Below, in pieces: positions 8,366-16,537 of a stretch of 64,000 bases of DNA. The translations under genes and the position numbers were made by a program. This stretch comes from Algoriphagus kandeliae. Its GTDB lineage: Bacteria > Bacteroidota > Bacteroidia > Cytophagales > Cyclobacteriaceae. The stretch lies in the NCBI RefSeq assembly GCF_004571135.1, contig NZ_SPSB01000003.1, positions 124,001 to 188,000 of the forward strand, given 5' to 3'. How positions within the stretch are numbered: the first letter of the stretch is position 1; the number at the start of each line of letters is the position of its first letter. Under the pieces are notes generated by a model. It did no database searches, was not told the DNA's origin, and saw only the letters and a list, made by a program, of their open reading frames with translations.

Positions 8366-9093
8366 GACTTTTTCTTTGCTGTGAGATCTTGCATTTCACC
8401 AGAGCTTATTCGCTCCAAACCGCTTCTCTCGGAATCCAAGTCAACCATCACCATGGATTTGGCGACCTGATAGTCATAAATCGGTCTGAAATTCTTGAAC
8501 AATTTCAACCAAACCAATGGCCTCATTACAATAGAAGCTACTAATTCCCCAAAACGAAACTCGTGCCGATTGCCTAGCAAAAGAGAAGGCTGATAAATCT
8601 TTAAGCTTTCAAAACCTATGGATTCCAGGTCTTTTTCGGTTTTCCCTTTTACCTGATTATAAAAAATACCTGATTCGGAATTTGCGCCCATTGCCGAGAC
8701 GTAATGGAAAGATTGTCCCCCTAGGGATTTCACCCAAGATGCAAAGGCAATAACCAGATCATGATCTATTTCAAAAAACCGTTCTTTTGAACCAGCGTTT
8801 TTGATTGTTGTTCCCAAAGAACAAAAGCCTGAAACTTGAGCTGACTTGGACCCCAAAGCCAAAACCAAGTCGCGATAATCACCACCCAAAGACTCGGCAT
8901 TGATTAATTCTGCCCAGTTCCAATCCTGAATTTTTGCCAGATCACCTTCCAACTGAACTAGCTTAGGATGCTTCAAGGCTAGTTTCCTACGCCCTACACT
9001 GATCACAAAATCATAAGCAGCACTTTTAAGCAATTGATCCAGCAACTGCATGCCGATCAATCCCGAAGTGCCTGAAATTATCGCAATTTTCAT
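8362..9093 (-). CDS. Atypical SDR / NAD(P)-binding Rossmann protein (HTATIP2-like)
   Basis: 243 residues. The N-terminal GTSGLIG is the nucleotide-binding glycine motif of extended or atypical short-chain dehydrogenases. HYVSAMGANSESGIFYNQVK carries the serine and the YxxxK-like pattern (FYNQVKGK) and strongly resembles the HTATIP2/YwnB-like group, as does YQPSLLLGNR. The substrate is unknown. Both ends overlap neighbours by four bases, with the thioredoxin-like gene upstream and dtd downstream, so the three are co-translated. Confidence 0.8.
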   Translation of the reverse strand: MKIAIISGTSGLIGMQLLDQLLKSAAYDFVISVGRRKLALKHPKLVQLEGDLAKIQDWNWAELINAESLGGDYRDLVLALGSKSAQVSGFCSLGTTIKNAGSKERFFEIDHDLVIAFASWVKSLGGQSFHYVSAMGANSESGIFYNQVKGKTEKDLESIGFESLKIYQPSLLLGNRHEFRFGELVASIVMRPLVWLKLFKNFRPIYDYQVAKSMVMVDLDSERSGLERISSGEMQDLTAKKKS

Positions 9094-9719
9094 ATATCAA
9101 ATGCTTCAGAGAAACAGTCTCCTAATTCTTGTTCCAAAGATTGGTTTTTATCCTTTGCATACCAAAGGTGAACCTCTTGGGTAAATTCTTTTGAAGTTTT
9201 GCCTTTGGGGTCCTCTCTAAAGGCTCTTTGCTTTTCAATCAAATACTTAGGCTTTGGCCCCCAAGAAAAATACTCTTTGGTTAGCCCAGGACTTAAGGAA
9301 ATCAATTTAGGAATGGATCTAGCTCCATTGGTTAGATGGGCATCCATAATTTCCGGATTCTCATCTCGCAAAATCAATCGTAGCTGAATCCCAGGATTCA
9401 ATTCTGCTAATTTATTCATGAAAGGAATGGTTTGACCAGCATCACCACACCATGCTTCTGTCAAGACCAGCCAAATCTGAGGAGGAAGCTTTTTGACCCG
9501 CTCTTCCATTTCAGGTGAAACCTTCGCCACCTTGTCCCAGCGATTCATCCGCTGAATTGCCATTCGGGTATATTCCAAATAAGCCTCTGACTGATTTTCT
9601 CCGGTAGTTTTCCCTTCAGAAAAAAGCGCATCTACCAGCTCGCGATATTGCGAGTAGGTCATGGCATTAGCATTCGTATCGGAAGTAATGGTTTTTGGTT
9701 TCGTAATTTGGTCCAACAT
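9090..9719 (-). CDS. Thioredoxin-like protein with a WCGDA active site
   Basis: 209 residues, cytoplasmic (no signal). The thioredoxin fold is shown by VLTEAWCGDAGQTIPFMNKL at about residues 84-103 and by the cis-Pro region GARSIPKLI. The second active-site cysteine is missing (CGDA rather than CxxC), as in the Thioredoxin_9-type family found in Bacteroidota and Firmicutes, so a monothiol or non-redox role is likely. An alternative start is the inner ATG of the AMTYSQ segment at residue 20. It is co-transcribed with the SDR gene. Confidence 0.8.
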   Translation of the reverse strand: MLDQITKPKTITSDTNANAMTYSQYRELVDALFSEGKTTGENQSEAYLEYTRMAIQRMNRWDKVAKVSPEMEERVKKLPPQIWLVLTEAWCGDAGQTIPFMNKLAELNPGIQLRLILRDENPEIMDAHLTNGARSIPKLISLSPGLTKEYFSWGPKPKYLIEKQRAFREDPKGKTSKEFTQEVHLWYAKDKNQSLEQELGDCFSEAFDI

Positions 9720-9752
9720 AAATTCTCGGATTTGGACTCTAAACAGACTAGT

Positions 9753-10166
9753 TTATATCTGAGTTCGCTCCCAATCTAAAAAATCCGTCACCTCGTCTTT
9801 TACTTTCGCAAAAATGGCCATGATAACAGACAAGTCATCTGCAAATCCGAAAAAGCCTAAAAAGTCCGGAATGATATCGACAGGAGATAAAAAGTAAACC
9901 AAAGCTAAAAGAATCAAGCCCAAAGTGGAACCAGATAACTTATGTGCTCCTGAAAAATGAGCTTTTATCATCCGAATAAATACCGAAACAGGCTCTACCA
10001 ATTTTTTGACTCGGGGATTATCCTTTAACCCGGTCAATTTATTCTTGACACCAGAAAGCAATTCACGGACTTTTGCTTCCTTTTGGGCTAGGGCTTCCAC
10101 CTGCTTTCCAAAAAGCGTCCGAGCTTGCTCGATTAATTGGCCGGTTTTGTCTTTTAGCTTCGACAT
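9753..10166 (-). CDS. YkvA family membrane protein (DUF1232)
   Basis: 137 residues. The DUF1232 signature is clear: LILLALVYFLSPVDIIPDFL followed by GFADDLSVIMAI, with the conserved YxLSPxDIIPD core. The N-terminal half is lysine-rich and helical, possibly a coiled coil. The family is membrane-associated and of unknown function. It sits four bases after the upstream membrane-anchored gene in the same operon. Confidence 0.85.
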   Translation of the reverse strand: MSKLKDKTGQLIEQARTLFGKQVEALAQKEAKVRELLSGVKNKLTGLKDNPRVKKLVEPVSVFIRMIKAHFSGAHKLSGSTLGLILLALVYFLSPVDIIPDFLGFFGFADDLSVIMAIFAKVKDEVTDFLDWERTQI

Positions 10167-10170
10167 TTAA

Positions 10171-10695
10171 TCAGAAATATATATTAATCTCGGACTTCAC
10201 CTGCTTTAAGGCAAAGGCAATCGCATTACTTTTCCTTTCCATTGAAACTGAGAAAATTGCTTTTGCCAAATCCATTCCGCTATCCTGCCCCTCTGATAAG
10301 CTTTGTCTTCCAAGATTCACGATGGTGGTCACTTCCTCTATTGCACGCTTAACAGCTTCCCAAGTTTCATCCGAAAAATAAACCTGCTGGGAATAGTTAT
10401 GGCTAAACTCATCCCTAACCTCAGCTAATAATTGTGAATGAAGCTCTGCAGCACTCAGTCCAGAAACATTGGCTCTACGAACCAGATTATTTGGAGTAAT
10501 TCGCTCCAACAACAAACATAAGCGCTCTGCCGCCTGTAAGCGTATAGGAAGGATGGTTTGGGTATTTTGAGTCTTTAAATCTACGAGCATTTTTTCCCTT
10601 TCTTTTGAAAGAAAAGAAACAACCACTAGGTACATCCCATAGAGTACTGCCCCTGCAGGAAGCAAAATTTTGAGTAAATCAACCAGGTAATCCAT
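10171..10695 (-). CDS. Membrane-anchored hypothetical protein, first gene of the operon
   Basis: 174 residues with one N-terminal transmembrane helix (about residues 8-28, ILLPAGAVLYGMYLVVVSFL) and a helical cytoplasmic part (IRLQAAERLCLLLERITP, LHSQLLAEVRDEFSHNYSQQ). Proteins of this shape recur in Bacteroidota as uncharacterised families; I cannot assign a function. It starts the six-gene minus-strand unit 10695 to 6416 and is divergent from the IscA-like gene. Confidence 0.7.
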   Translation of the reverse strand: MDYLVDLLKILLPAGAVLYGMYLVVVSFLSKEREKMLVDLKTQNTQTILPIRLQAAERLCLLLERITPNNLVRRANVSGLSAAELHSQLLAEVRDEFSHNYSQQVYFSDETWEAVKRAIEEVTTIVNLGRQSLSEGQDSGMDLAKAIFSVSMERKSNAIAFALKQVKSEINIYF

Positions 10696-10738
10696 ATTTC
10701 TTCAGTAGAATCTTCGAATATCTGCAAATTATCCCGCC

Positions 10739-10765
10739 TTGAAAACGGTTGCTTGTGTAAATTTG
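10739..10765 (+). promoter_or_regulatory. Candidate promoter for the IscA-like gene
   Basis: TTG at 10739-10741 and TAAATTTG at 10758-10765 are 16 bases apart. The -7 element matches TAnnTTTG exactly; the spacing is slightly short. The IscA-like ATG follows at 10809. By-eye match. Confidence 0.4.
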
Positions 10766-10808
10766 ATTCAAATTCGAACCAATTTCCTGCCAAAATCATT
10801 CGAAGTAC

Positions 10809-11123
10809 ATGCTAATTCCGATTACAATCACAGAAAAAGCTGAGGCTGAGATCAAAAATATCATGGCCAATAAAAACATTCCTACGGATTATTTCCTTCG
10901 AGTTGGAGTAAAAGGAGGAGGCTGTGGTGGTATGTCCTATAAGTTAGGCTTTGACAAACCCAAGGAAGAAGATCAGCAATTTGATATCGGGGGAATTCCG
11001 GTCTTAATTGAGAAAAAGCATTATATGTTTTTGATGGGAATGCAAATTGACTTTTTCGAAAGTGATGAAGCAAGGGGTTTTACTTTTGTCAATCCTGATA
11101 TCCCTAAGCGACATGATCAATAA
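10809..11123 (+). CDS. HesB/IscA-type iron-sulfur cluster assembly protein lacking the C-terminal cysteine pair
   Basis: 104 residues. The A-type carrier fold is clear: ITEKAEAEIKNIM, then GVKGGGCGGMSYKLGF with Cys39, and a C-terminal FTFVNPDIPKRHD. Classical IscA/SufA end in a CGCG pair that, with the first cysteine, binds iron or a cluster. Here Cys39 is the only cysteine. It may still transfer clusters with another ligand or act as a scaffold partner; this single-cysteine form seems to be shared by Bacteroidota relatives (from memory). No suf genes adjoin it. Confidence 0.85.
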   Translation: MLIPITITEKAEAEIKNIMANKNIPTDYFLRVGVKGGGCGGMSYKLGFDKPKEEDQQFDIGGIPVLIEKKHYMFLMGMQIDFFESDEARGFTFVNPDIPKRHDQ

Positions 11124-11158
11124 TTCTTTGTATTTTCTGGTCTTTAAACCCCAAGAAC

Positions 11159-11653
11159 ATGAAGATATTTTTCAGCTTTTTGCTTTGCCTTAGCATTAAT
11201 CATTTTTCTTTCGCACAGGTTAGAAGTCTCGCAGAAGGAGAAAATCCAGGAAAGGGTGCCCTTGAAAATCTTGATTGGCTCGTAGGGTATTGGTTGGGAA
11301 CTGGGTTTGGTGGAGAATGTGAAGAAGTATGGATGCCTGCAGTAGATGGGCATATGATTGGCACCTTTCGATTTTGGGAAAATGGCAAATTGGTTTTCTC
11401 AGAATTCATGAATTTGGTTCAAGATGGAGAAAGCGTCACCATGAAACTAAAGCATTTTAGTCCTGATTTGGAGGGCTGGGAAGAAAAGGAAGAATGGACT
11501 GTTTTTAAGCTGATTGAACTAGGCGATGAAAAAGTCTGGTTCGATGGAATGACTATTGAACGAAAAGGGGAACAATTGATATATCATCTCAATGTTTCGG
11601 ATGGAGCTGATACCAAAACCGAAATTCTCAACTTTTCAAAAAAAGCGCATTAA
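11159..11653 (+). CDS. DUF6265 family secreted protein
   Basis: 164 residues with a Sec signal peptide (MKIFFSFLLCLSINHFSFAQ). The mature part has the pattern of the DUF6265 family: LDWLVGYWLGTG, EEVWMPAVDGHMIGTFRFW and FSEFMNLVQDG, a lipocalin-like beta barrel by likeness to related families. It is probably periplasmic; ligand and role are unknown. It lies 35 bases after the IscA-like gene and may be co-transcribed. Confidence 0.8.
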   Translation: MKIFFSFLLCLSINHFSFAQVRSLAEGENPGKGALENLDWLVGYWLGTGFGGECEEVWMPAVDGHMIGTFRFWENGKLVFSEFMNLVQDGESVTMKLKHFSPDLEGWEEKEEWTVFKLIELGDEKVWFDGMTIERKGEQLIYHLNVSDGADTKTEILNFSKKAH

Positions 11654-11733
11654 AGCATAGTCCTGAATTCTCTGATTTCGATCCTTAGAAAATTTCAAGG
11701 GAAATAAATGCAAATATCCAGAAAGATTTGGGG

Positions 11734-12192
11734 TCAAAAATCCTCAAAACCCGGCTTTACCAAATCCCAAAATTCATCCAAAGCAATAATTCTGGGCTTC
11801 AAAAATGAAATGATAGCTGGCCAATCATTTTCATTCATCACATCTACCCCATCCATTCTTTTTTCCACCTTAGAAATCAACTGACCAAATTCATTGGCTT
11901 GATGAAGTTGCCAATCCCAAACTTCTCCCGTACACTGTTCCAGTATTTTTCGCAGTTGCATCAGTTGCTCAAAGAATAACTGCTGCAATTCCTCATCCTT
12001 ATGAGTGACCTCAATTCCTACTGTTGCATAGCCCCTTTCGGCTCGCAAGCGAAAATAAATATCCTTGACGCCGGTCTTGTAATTTTGCCAATTGACTCTG
12101 CCTCCCTGTGCATTCGGAACAGGTCGCATATACTGGCCAAAAGCTATCCAAAAGCTCTTTCTGATTCGGGATGTTTCGGATCGGGAATACAA
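11734..12192 (-). CDS. DUF4268 family protein
   Basis: 152 residues. The pattern matches DUF4268: FWIAFGQYMRPVPNAQG, KDIYFRLRAERGYATVGIE, and many aromatic residues. Some members sit at the C-terminus of nuclease-like proteins, while stand-alone copies like this are common in Bacteroidota. No function is known. It is five bases downstream of folB and is the last gene of the WD40-DivIVA-folB unit. Confidence 0.8.
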   Translation of the reverse strand: MYSRSETSRIRKSFWIAFGQYMRPVPNAQGGRVNWQNYKTGVKDIYFRLRAERGYATVGIEVTHKDEELQQLFFEQLMQLRKILEQCTGEVWDWQLHQANEFGQLISKVEKRMDGVDVMNENDWPAIISFLKPRIIALDEFWDLVKPGFEDF

Positions 12193-12197
12193 GACCT

Positions 12198-12563
12198 TTA
12201 GCTGTAATCTTCGGGATATTGGATTTGAACAGAAGAAAAATTCACCAAACCTCCCAGTGAAGGATGATGCTTTTTCAATGTGAGCTTGATTTTTTTGGTT
12301 TCTGGATAGGCTTCTAAAATGTCTTGAACGATCAAATGCCCCAAATGCTCCAGCAACTTAACCTTCTCACCCATCCTTGCTTTGATCAGCTGATACAATT
12401 TTGAATAGTCTACTGTTCCTCCCAGATCATCATGAAGCATTGCTTTTTTGAAATCAGTATCCAATTCTAAATCCAGCGTAAAGCGATTTCCTAAAATGGC
12501 TTCTTCGGGATAAACTCCATGATAGGCATGAAACTCGATTCCTTCCAGTGCTACTTTTCCCAT
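12198..12563 (-). CDS. folB: Dihydroneopterin aldolase
   Basis: 121 residues, the normal length. It converts dihydroneopterin to 6-hydroxymethyl-dihydropterin in folate synthesis. Seen: FHAYHGVYPEEAILGNRF with the conserved Tyr, His, Gly and Glu22-type residue, TVDYSKLYQLI, LLEHLGHLIVQDIL, and LKKHHPSLGG where the catalytic lysine normally lies. Its ATG overlaps the DivIVA stop by one base in an ATGA-type arrangement (12561-12565), suggesting coupling. Confidence 0.93.
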   Translation of the reverse strand: MGKVALEGIEFHAYHGVYPEEAILGNRFTLDLELDTDFKKAMLHDDLGGTVDYSKLYQLIKARMGEKVKLLEHLGHLIVQDILEAYPETKKIKLTLKKHHPSLGGLVNFSSVQIQYPEDYS

Positions 12564-13504
12564 CAGTCAAATTGATCAAAGAAAGAACCTGATTGTTTAT
12601 TTGGATCTTCTTTTTTTGGAGATTCAGTTTCCTCTTCGGATACAGAAGGAGCTTCATTTTTCACCTTAGTTTCCTCTTCCTCAACTTCTTCCTCTTCTAT
12701 TTGCTCCTCAGACTCCACTTCAGAAACTTCAGCCTGCACATCAGGTGTAGAATCATGGATTTCAATTTCCAATTCCTCTTCAATTACCTCCATTTCAGCC
12801 ATCGGATCTTGCTCCTCTTCTTCTACAACGATTTCTGTTTGAGAAAGACTCTGACCTACTTGTTCGGCGAGGCTTGCTAAATTTCCAAATGTAAAAGCTT
12901 GGGATCGGCTCAGTTCCTCAACAGCTCGTGCATGAGCTTTCGCATCAATTCTGGAGAAATGGGCATCTGAAAGATCGATTTGATTCAGCATATCCTGAGA
13001 AATTCGACGTAAGCTTTTCACCAAATTCTCTCGCTGCTCCACCAAGCTTTCGTAGCTTCGTACTAACCCCTGCATGCTTTCGCGAAGCTCTACAATCACT
13101 TCCTTAGCTTTCGATTCCGCCGCACCAATAATGATTGCCGCATCAGATTCTGCCTTCTGCTTAGCTTCTTTTATGATTTTTTCGGCATACTCATTTGCAT
13201 GCTTAGCATTGTAATTGGCTTCCTCTATGATTTGATCTGCAGCAGCATTTGCTTCCTCAATAATGCTAGCACCTGTATCTTCAGCAGTCTTGAGCGTCCG
13301 AAAAAGACTATCCTCCACATCTTTGAGTCGCTTAGCTTCACTCTCCACTTGCTGGAGCTTGCTTTTCAACTCCAAATTTTCCTGACAAACCTGATCAAAT
13401 GATTGACTCAATTGATCCAGAAACTGCTCCACTTCCTTCTTTTCATATCCTCGAAAGGATGTTTCGAATGACTTTTTACGAATCTCTGTGGGTGAAATTT
13501 TCAT
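12563..13504 (-). CDS. DivIVA domain protein with long acidic tail
   Basis: 313 residues. The N-terminus KISPTEIRKKSFETSFRGYE is the classical DivIVA/GpsB membrane-binding start, followed by a long coiled coil (about 25-210) rich in Ala, Glu and Lys. Residues 225-300 are a Glu-rich disordered segment, and the protein ends in a separate hydrophobic-acidic motif, SGSFFDQFD. DivIVA proteins gather at curved membrane or division sites; in this phylum the role is poorly defined. It is between WD40 (four-base gap) and folB (overlap). Confidence 0.88.
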   Translation of the reverse strand: MKISPTEIRKKSFETSFRGYEKKEVEQFLDQLSQSFDQVCQENLELKSKLQQVESEAKRLKDVEDSLFRTLKTAEDTGASIIEEANAAADQIIEEANYNAKHANEYAEKIIKEAKQKAESDAAIIIGAAESKAKEVIVELRESMQGLVRSYESLVEQRENLVKSLRRISQDMLNQIDLSDAHFSRIDAKAHARAVEELSRSQAFTFGNLASLAEQVGQSLSQTEIVVEEEEQDPMAEMEVIEEELEIEIHDSTPDVQAEVSEVESEEQIEEEEVEEEETKVKNEAPSVSEEETESPKKEDPNKQSGSFFDQFD

Positions 13505-13508
13505 GTTT

Positions 13509-14420
13509 TTAAAGTTCTAAATTCCAGATAGAAATAGTCCGGTCATCCGAAACGGAGATAACATCCTGACTGTAGCTACTCCAAATGACTTTATTTATGG
13601 AGGTTCCATGTCCGGCATTTCGTGCCTTATCGATGACTTTTAATAATTTTTGTTGCTGGGTATCCCAGACTTTGATTGATTTATCCATGGAGCAGGTCAC
13701 AAAGTATGCTCCATCCTCTCGGAAAGAAAGGTAATTTATCGCATACATATGTGCGATGATATTTTCGCTGAGTGTGTAGGAATCAGTATTCCAAAATTTC
13801 AAATGGGCATCTCTAGCCCCACTGATCAACAATTCCTCATCAGGAGAATAACTCAAAGCAAAAACCGAATTAGTATGCCCGGTAAGATTTGCGATCGGTT
13901 TAAAATCCTGAGACAAATCCAAAATTTTCACAGTATGATCTGATAATCCGATCGCTAGATGCATCTTTTTCAAAGCTACATCCATCACACGGATACTTTT
14001 TGAACTCAATTTGATGTGTTTCCGCACCGATTGGCTTTGAATATCCACTACAGTCAAAACCCCATCGCCTGTTCCCACAAAGATTTCATCTCCAATTACG
14101 GTTATATGAAAAATAGCCTGATCGGTGAGTTTTAGAGACCAAATTTCTTTGTTTTCCTGTAGATCAATCACATGAATACCTTCAAAATTATGACCAATAA
14201 TCAGCCAATTTCGAAGCCGATCTACTGCCAAAGCATAGACCGAATGCGGAAGTTTTGCGATCAATTTACCGTCCTTGGGCTTATCCAAATCCCACTCTAC
14301 CACCATGCCATCTCCGGCACCTGTGTAAAAAAATCGTGGATCCGGCCCCTCTGCCAAAGCATAGATGCAATCATTATGGCCGGTAAGGGTATGTAATTTA
14401 TTAACTTGGATTTTTGACAT
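13509..14420 (-). CDS. WD40 beta-propeller protein
   Basis: 303 residues made of WD40 repeats, probably a seven-bladed propeller: HTLTGHNDCIYALA at the N-terminus, LTGHTNSVFALSYSPDEELL, SGARDAHLKFWN, TCSMDKSIKVWD and SVSDDRTISIWNLEL at the end. There is no signal peptide, so it is cytoplasmic. Such propellers are scaffolds for protein complexes. Being the first gene of the unit with the DivIVA protein, a scaffold role with DivIVA is an attractive inference, not a known fact. Confidence 0.88.
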   Translation of the reverse strand: MSKIQVNKLHTLTGHNDCIYALAEGPDPRFFYTGAGDGMVVEWDLDKPKDGKLIAKLPHSVYALAVDRLRNWLIIGHNFEGIHVIDLQENKEIWSLKLTDQAIFHITVIGDEIFVGTGDGVLTVVDIQSQSVRKHIKLSSKSIRVMDVALKKMHLAIGLSDHTVKILDLSQDFKPIANLTGHTNSVFALSYSPDEELLISGARDAHLKFWNTDSYTLSENIIAHMYAINYLSFREDGAYFVTCSMDKSIKVWDTQQQKLLKVIDKARNAGHGTSINKVIWSSYSQDVISVSDDRTISIWNLEL

Positions 14421-14455
14421 ATATTGGCTTTCGTTTGGGAATTCCCCATTTGCCT

Positions 14456-15085
14456 ATGCAAACAAAAATAGAAAAAATTGATTCTCAATCGGCCCTGGTT
14501 TTGAAGATTATTGAAGACCAGCCACTGACTCAGTTGGATTTTTTGAGTTTTCGGGAAAGACTATCCTATGCAAACATTTCCCATCCTGAAAAAAAACGGG
14601 AATGGGCATCTTCAAGGCTAGCCATCAAACAGGCCATGGATGAGTTAAAACTCCCTTACCCAGGGTTTTTCAAAGACGAACATGGCAAATCTCAGGCAAT
14701 GCATGGAGGAGGTCATGTCTCACTCACTCACACTTTAGGATTTGCGGGAGCAATTTTCCATCGGGAATTACCAGTTGGGATCGATATGGATTTGATCCGG
14801 GAAAAAATCCTAAGGATTGGCTTCCGTTTTTTGGATTCCTCTGAGTTGGATTTTTTGGAAAAAGATCCAATCCACTACACACTAGCCTGGTCAGCCAAGG
14901 AATCCATTTTCAAATGCCAAGGAAAAAAAGGCGTCTCTTTTCGGGACAATATCCTGCTCGAGCCATTTGATAAAAATGCCAAAACGATTAAAGGAAAAAT
15001 TCACGGAACAGATTTTGCGAATCATCATTATGAAGTAAAAGCTGAAATTATTCAAGACGTGGTATTGACCTATACCATTTGGTAA
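14456..15085 (+). CDS. 4'-phosphopantetheinyl transferase superfamily protein
   Basis: About 209 residues from the ATG at 14456; a TTG at 14414 would overlap the divergent WD40 start and is less likely. The family moves phosphopantetheine from CoA to acyl or peptidyl carrier proteins. The magnesium and catalytic motifs are present: GIDMDLIRE and WSAKESIFKCQGKKG (WxxKEx). It is a Sfp/EntD-like type rather than the short AcpS type. Only 35 bases separate its start from the divergent WD40 start. Confidence 0.88.
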   Translation: MQTKIEKIDSQSALVLKIIEDQPLTQLDFLSFRERLSYANISHPEKKREWASSRLAIKQAMDELKLPYPGFFKDEHGKSQAMHGGGHVSLTHTLGFAGAIFHRELPVGIDMDLIREKILRIGFRFLDSSELDFLEKDPIHYTLAWSAKESIFKCQGKKGVSFRDNILLEPFDKNAKTIKGKIHGTDFANHHYEVKAEIIQDVVLTYTIW

Positions 15086-15096
15086 ATTGGAAGCCT

Positions 15097-15669
15097 ATGA
15101 AACTCAAAGCAATATTCCTGATCCTTTTTTTAGCCTTAGGACTAAACTCATTTGCACAAAGCTTAGAGGAAATAAGTCTAACGGACGCGATCACCAACAA
15201 GCCTCTGAGCATTGCCTCTTTGAGTGATCAAAAAGGGCTTGTATTGCTTTTTTATGACCTCAAATGTCCTTTTGCAAAAATGTATGAGGATAGAATCAAA
15301 AATCTGCGCAGTTCTTATTCCAATAAAGGAATTCGATTTGTTTTGGTAAATCCAAATGCAACTTCAGCAGATCAGGCATCTCTCAAAGATTACGTGGATA
15401 GTTCCGGTATCAACCTGTCCTTTTTAATTGATTCAGAGAAAGTACTTTCCAAAAAGTTGGAGGTTTCTAAAATCCCCGAGGTCTTTTTGTTGACGAAAGT
15501 TGAAGGCGAAATCCAGTCAGTCTATCACGGCGCTATAGACAACAATCCACAGGCTGAAGATGCGGTTAGTGAAAAATTCCTGGAACGAGCGATAAATCAA
15601 CTTTTGCGTGGCGAAATGCCGAGTCCCTCACAGGTACGGGCTACAGGCTGTAACGTTCGAGCATTTTAA
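15097..15669 (+). CDS. Secreted redoxin / thioredoxin-like protein
   Basis: 190 residues from the ATG at 15097; the upstream in-frame TTG at 15079 overlaps the previous gene. A Sec signal (MKLKAIFLILFLALGLNSFA) sends it to the periplasm. LVLLFYDLKCPFAKMYEDR shows a peroxiredoxin-like active-site cysteine, IPEVFLL gives the cis-Pro segment, and a second cysteine sits in the C-terminal TGCNVRAF. A disulfide between them is possible. The stop is immediately adjacent to the stop of the convergent SirB1-like gene. Confidence 0.8.
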   Translation: MKLKAIFLILFLALGLNSFAQSLEEISLTDAITNKPLSIASLSDQKGLVLLFYDLKCPFAKMYEDRIKNLRSSYSNKGIRFVLVNPNATSADQASLKDYVDSSGINLSFLIDSEKVLSKKLEVSKIPEVFLLTKVEGEIQSVYHGAIDNNPQAEDAVSEKFLERAINQLLRGEMPSPSQVRATGCNVRAF

Positions 15670-16512
15670 TTAATCCAGAAGAATTTGGATCAAGCTATTA
15701 ATTTCTTCTACCTTTTCAGCCTCTCCTAATTTTTCAAATGAATTGGCAAGGTTCCGAAGTGATCTCAAGACAATGTGAAATGAATCCGTAGGCTCAAAAT
15801 ACTCGTCCTTCGGCGGAATCTTTAGATGCTCCAAATAATTGAAGACGTCCTGTCTCCTGAATATCAAGCCTTTATTAAAGACATTGATGTAAAAAGTCAC
15901 ATCCTCAGACTTATAAGTCAGGACAAAAAGATTGGGGAGATTCACTCCATAAACAGGCAATCCAAGCTTTTGAGCCACCAACAAATAGATTGCACAAAGG
16001 GAAATTGGATTCCCCTTTTTCGTATCCAAAACCGTTGATATCATAGAATTTCCGGGCGAATGGAAATTCTTGGTATTGGCTGAAAATCTCAATTTATTGA
16101 ATAGGACATTATTGATGATTTTGATCTGATCGTAGGGGCCCAAATCATTACTAAAAGCAGTCCATACCTCGAAATAAATCTGATGCATGTCTGCGTTGAG
16201 CTTTTGAAACTCCAAGTCCGGATACTGATAGGTATTGACAATCCATAGTCCTGCTAGCAAATCTCGGTCTTCCGAATTTTTCCAATCTTCAAGACGGGCT
16301 TTTAACTGGGAAAACTGGAGCTCATGAACCAAAAATTCTAGTTCCCTTTGAATCTCAGGATTAAAATTCGTCTCCCATTTTTCTTCCAAAAAAGGGATGA
16401 TATCCGCTCCAAGTGACATCAGTCTATCACGAACATGACCTTTTACTTCCTGATCCGTGTCGTCAAGAAGAGAAATAAGCGCATTTAATTCAGAAGGACT
16501 TAGATGATCCAT
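15670..16512 (-). CDS. SirB1-like transglutaminase-fold protein
   Basis: 280 residues. The central segment KKGNPISLCAIYLLVAQKLG followed by LPVYGVNLPNLFVLTY is the SirB1/transglutaminase-like core; Cys of SLCAIY aligns with the catalytic position in transglutaminases. The N-terminal hundred residues resemble HEAT-like helices (MSLGADIIPFLEEKWE). Families of this kind are common and without a firm function. No signal peptide. Confidence 0.82.
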   Translation of the reverse strand: MDHLSPSELNALISLLDDTDQEVKGHVRDRLMSLGADIIPFLEEKWETNFNPEIQRELEFLVHELQFSQLKARLEDWKNSEDRDLLAGLWIVNTYQYPDLEFQKLNADMHQIYFEVWTAFSNDLGPYDQIKIINNVLFNKLRFSANTKNFHSPGNSMISTVLDTKKGNPISLCAIYLLVAQKLGLPVYGVNLPNLFVLTYKSEDVTFYINVFNKGLIFRRQDVFNYLEHLKIPPKDEYFEPTDSFHIVLRSLRNLANSFEKLGEAEKVEEINSLIQILLD

Positions 16513-16537
16513 TACTCAATGAAATTACAAAAAATTG

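Noticed and set aside
14414..14455. TTG start of the phosphopantetheinyl transferase
   Set aside because: It would overlap the divergent WD40 start, and the ATG at 14456 fits the family better.
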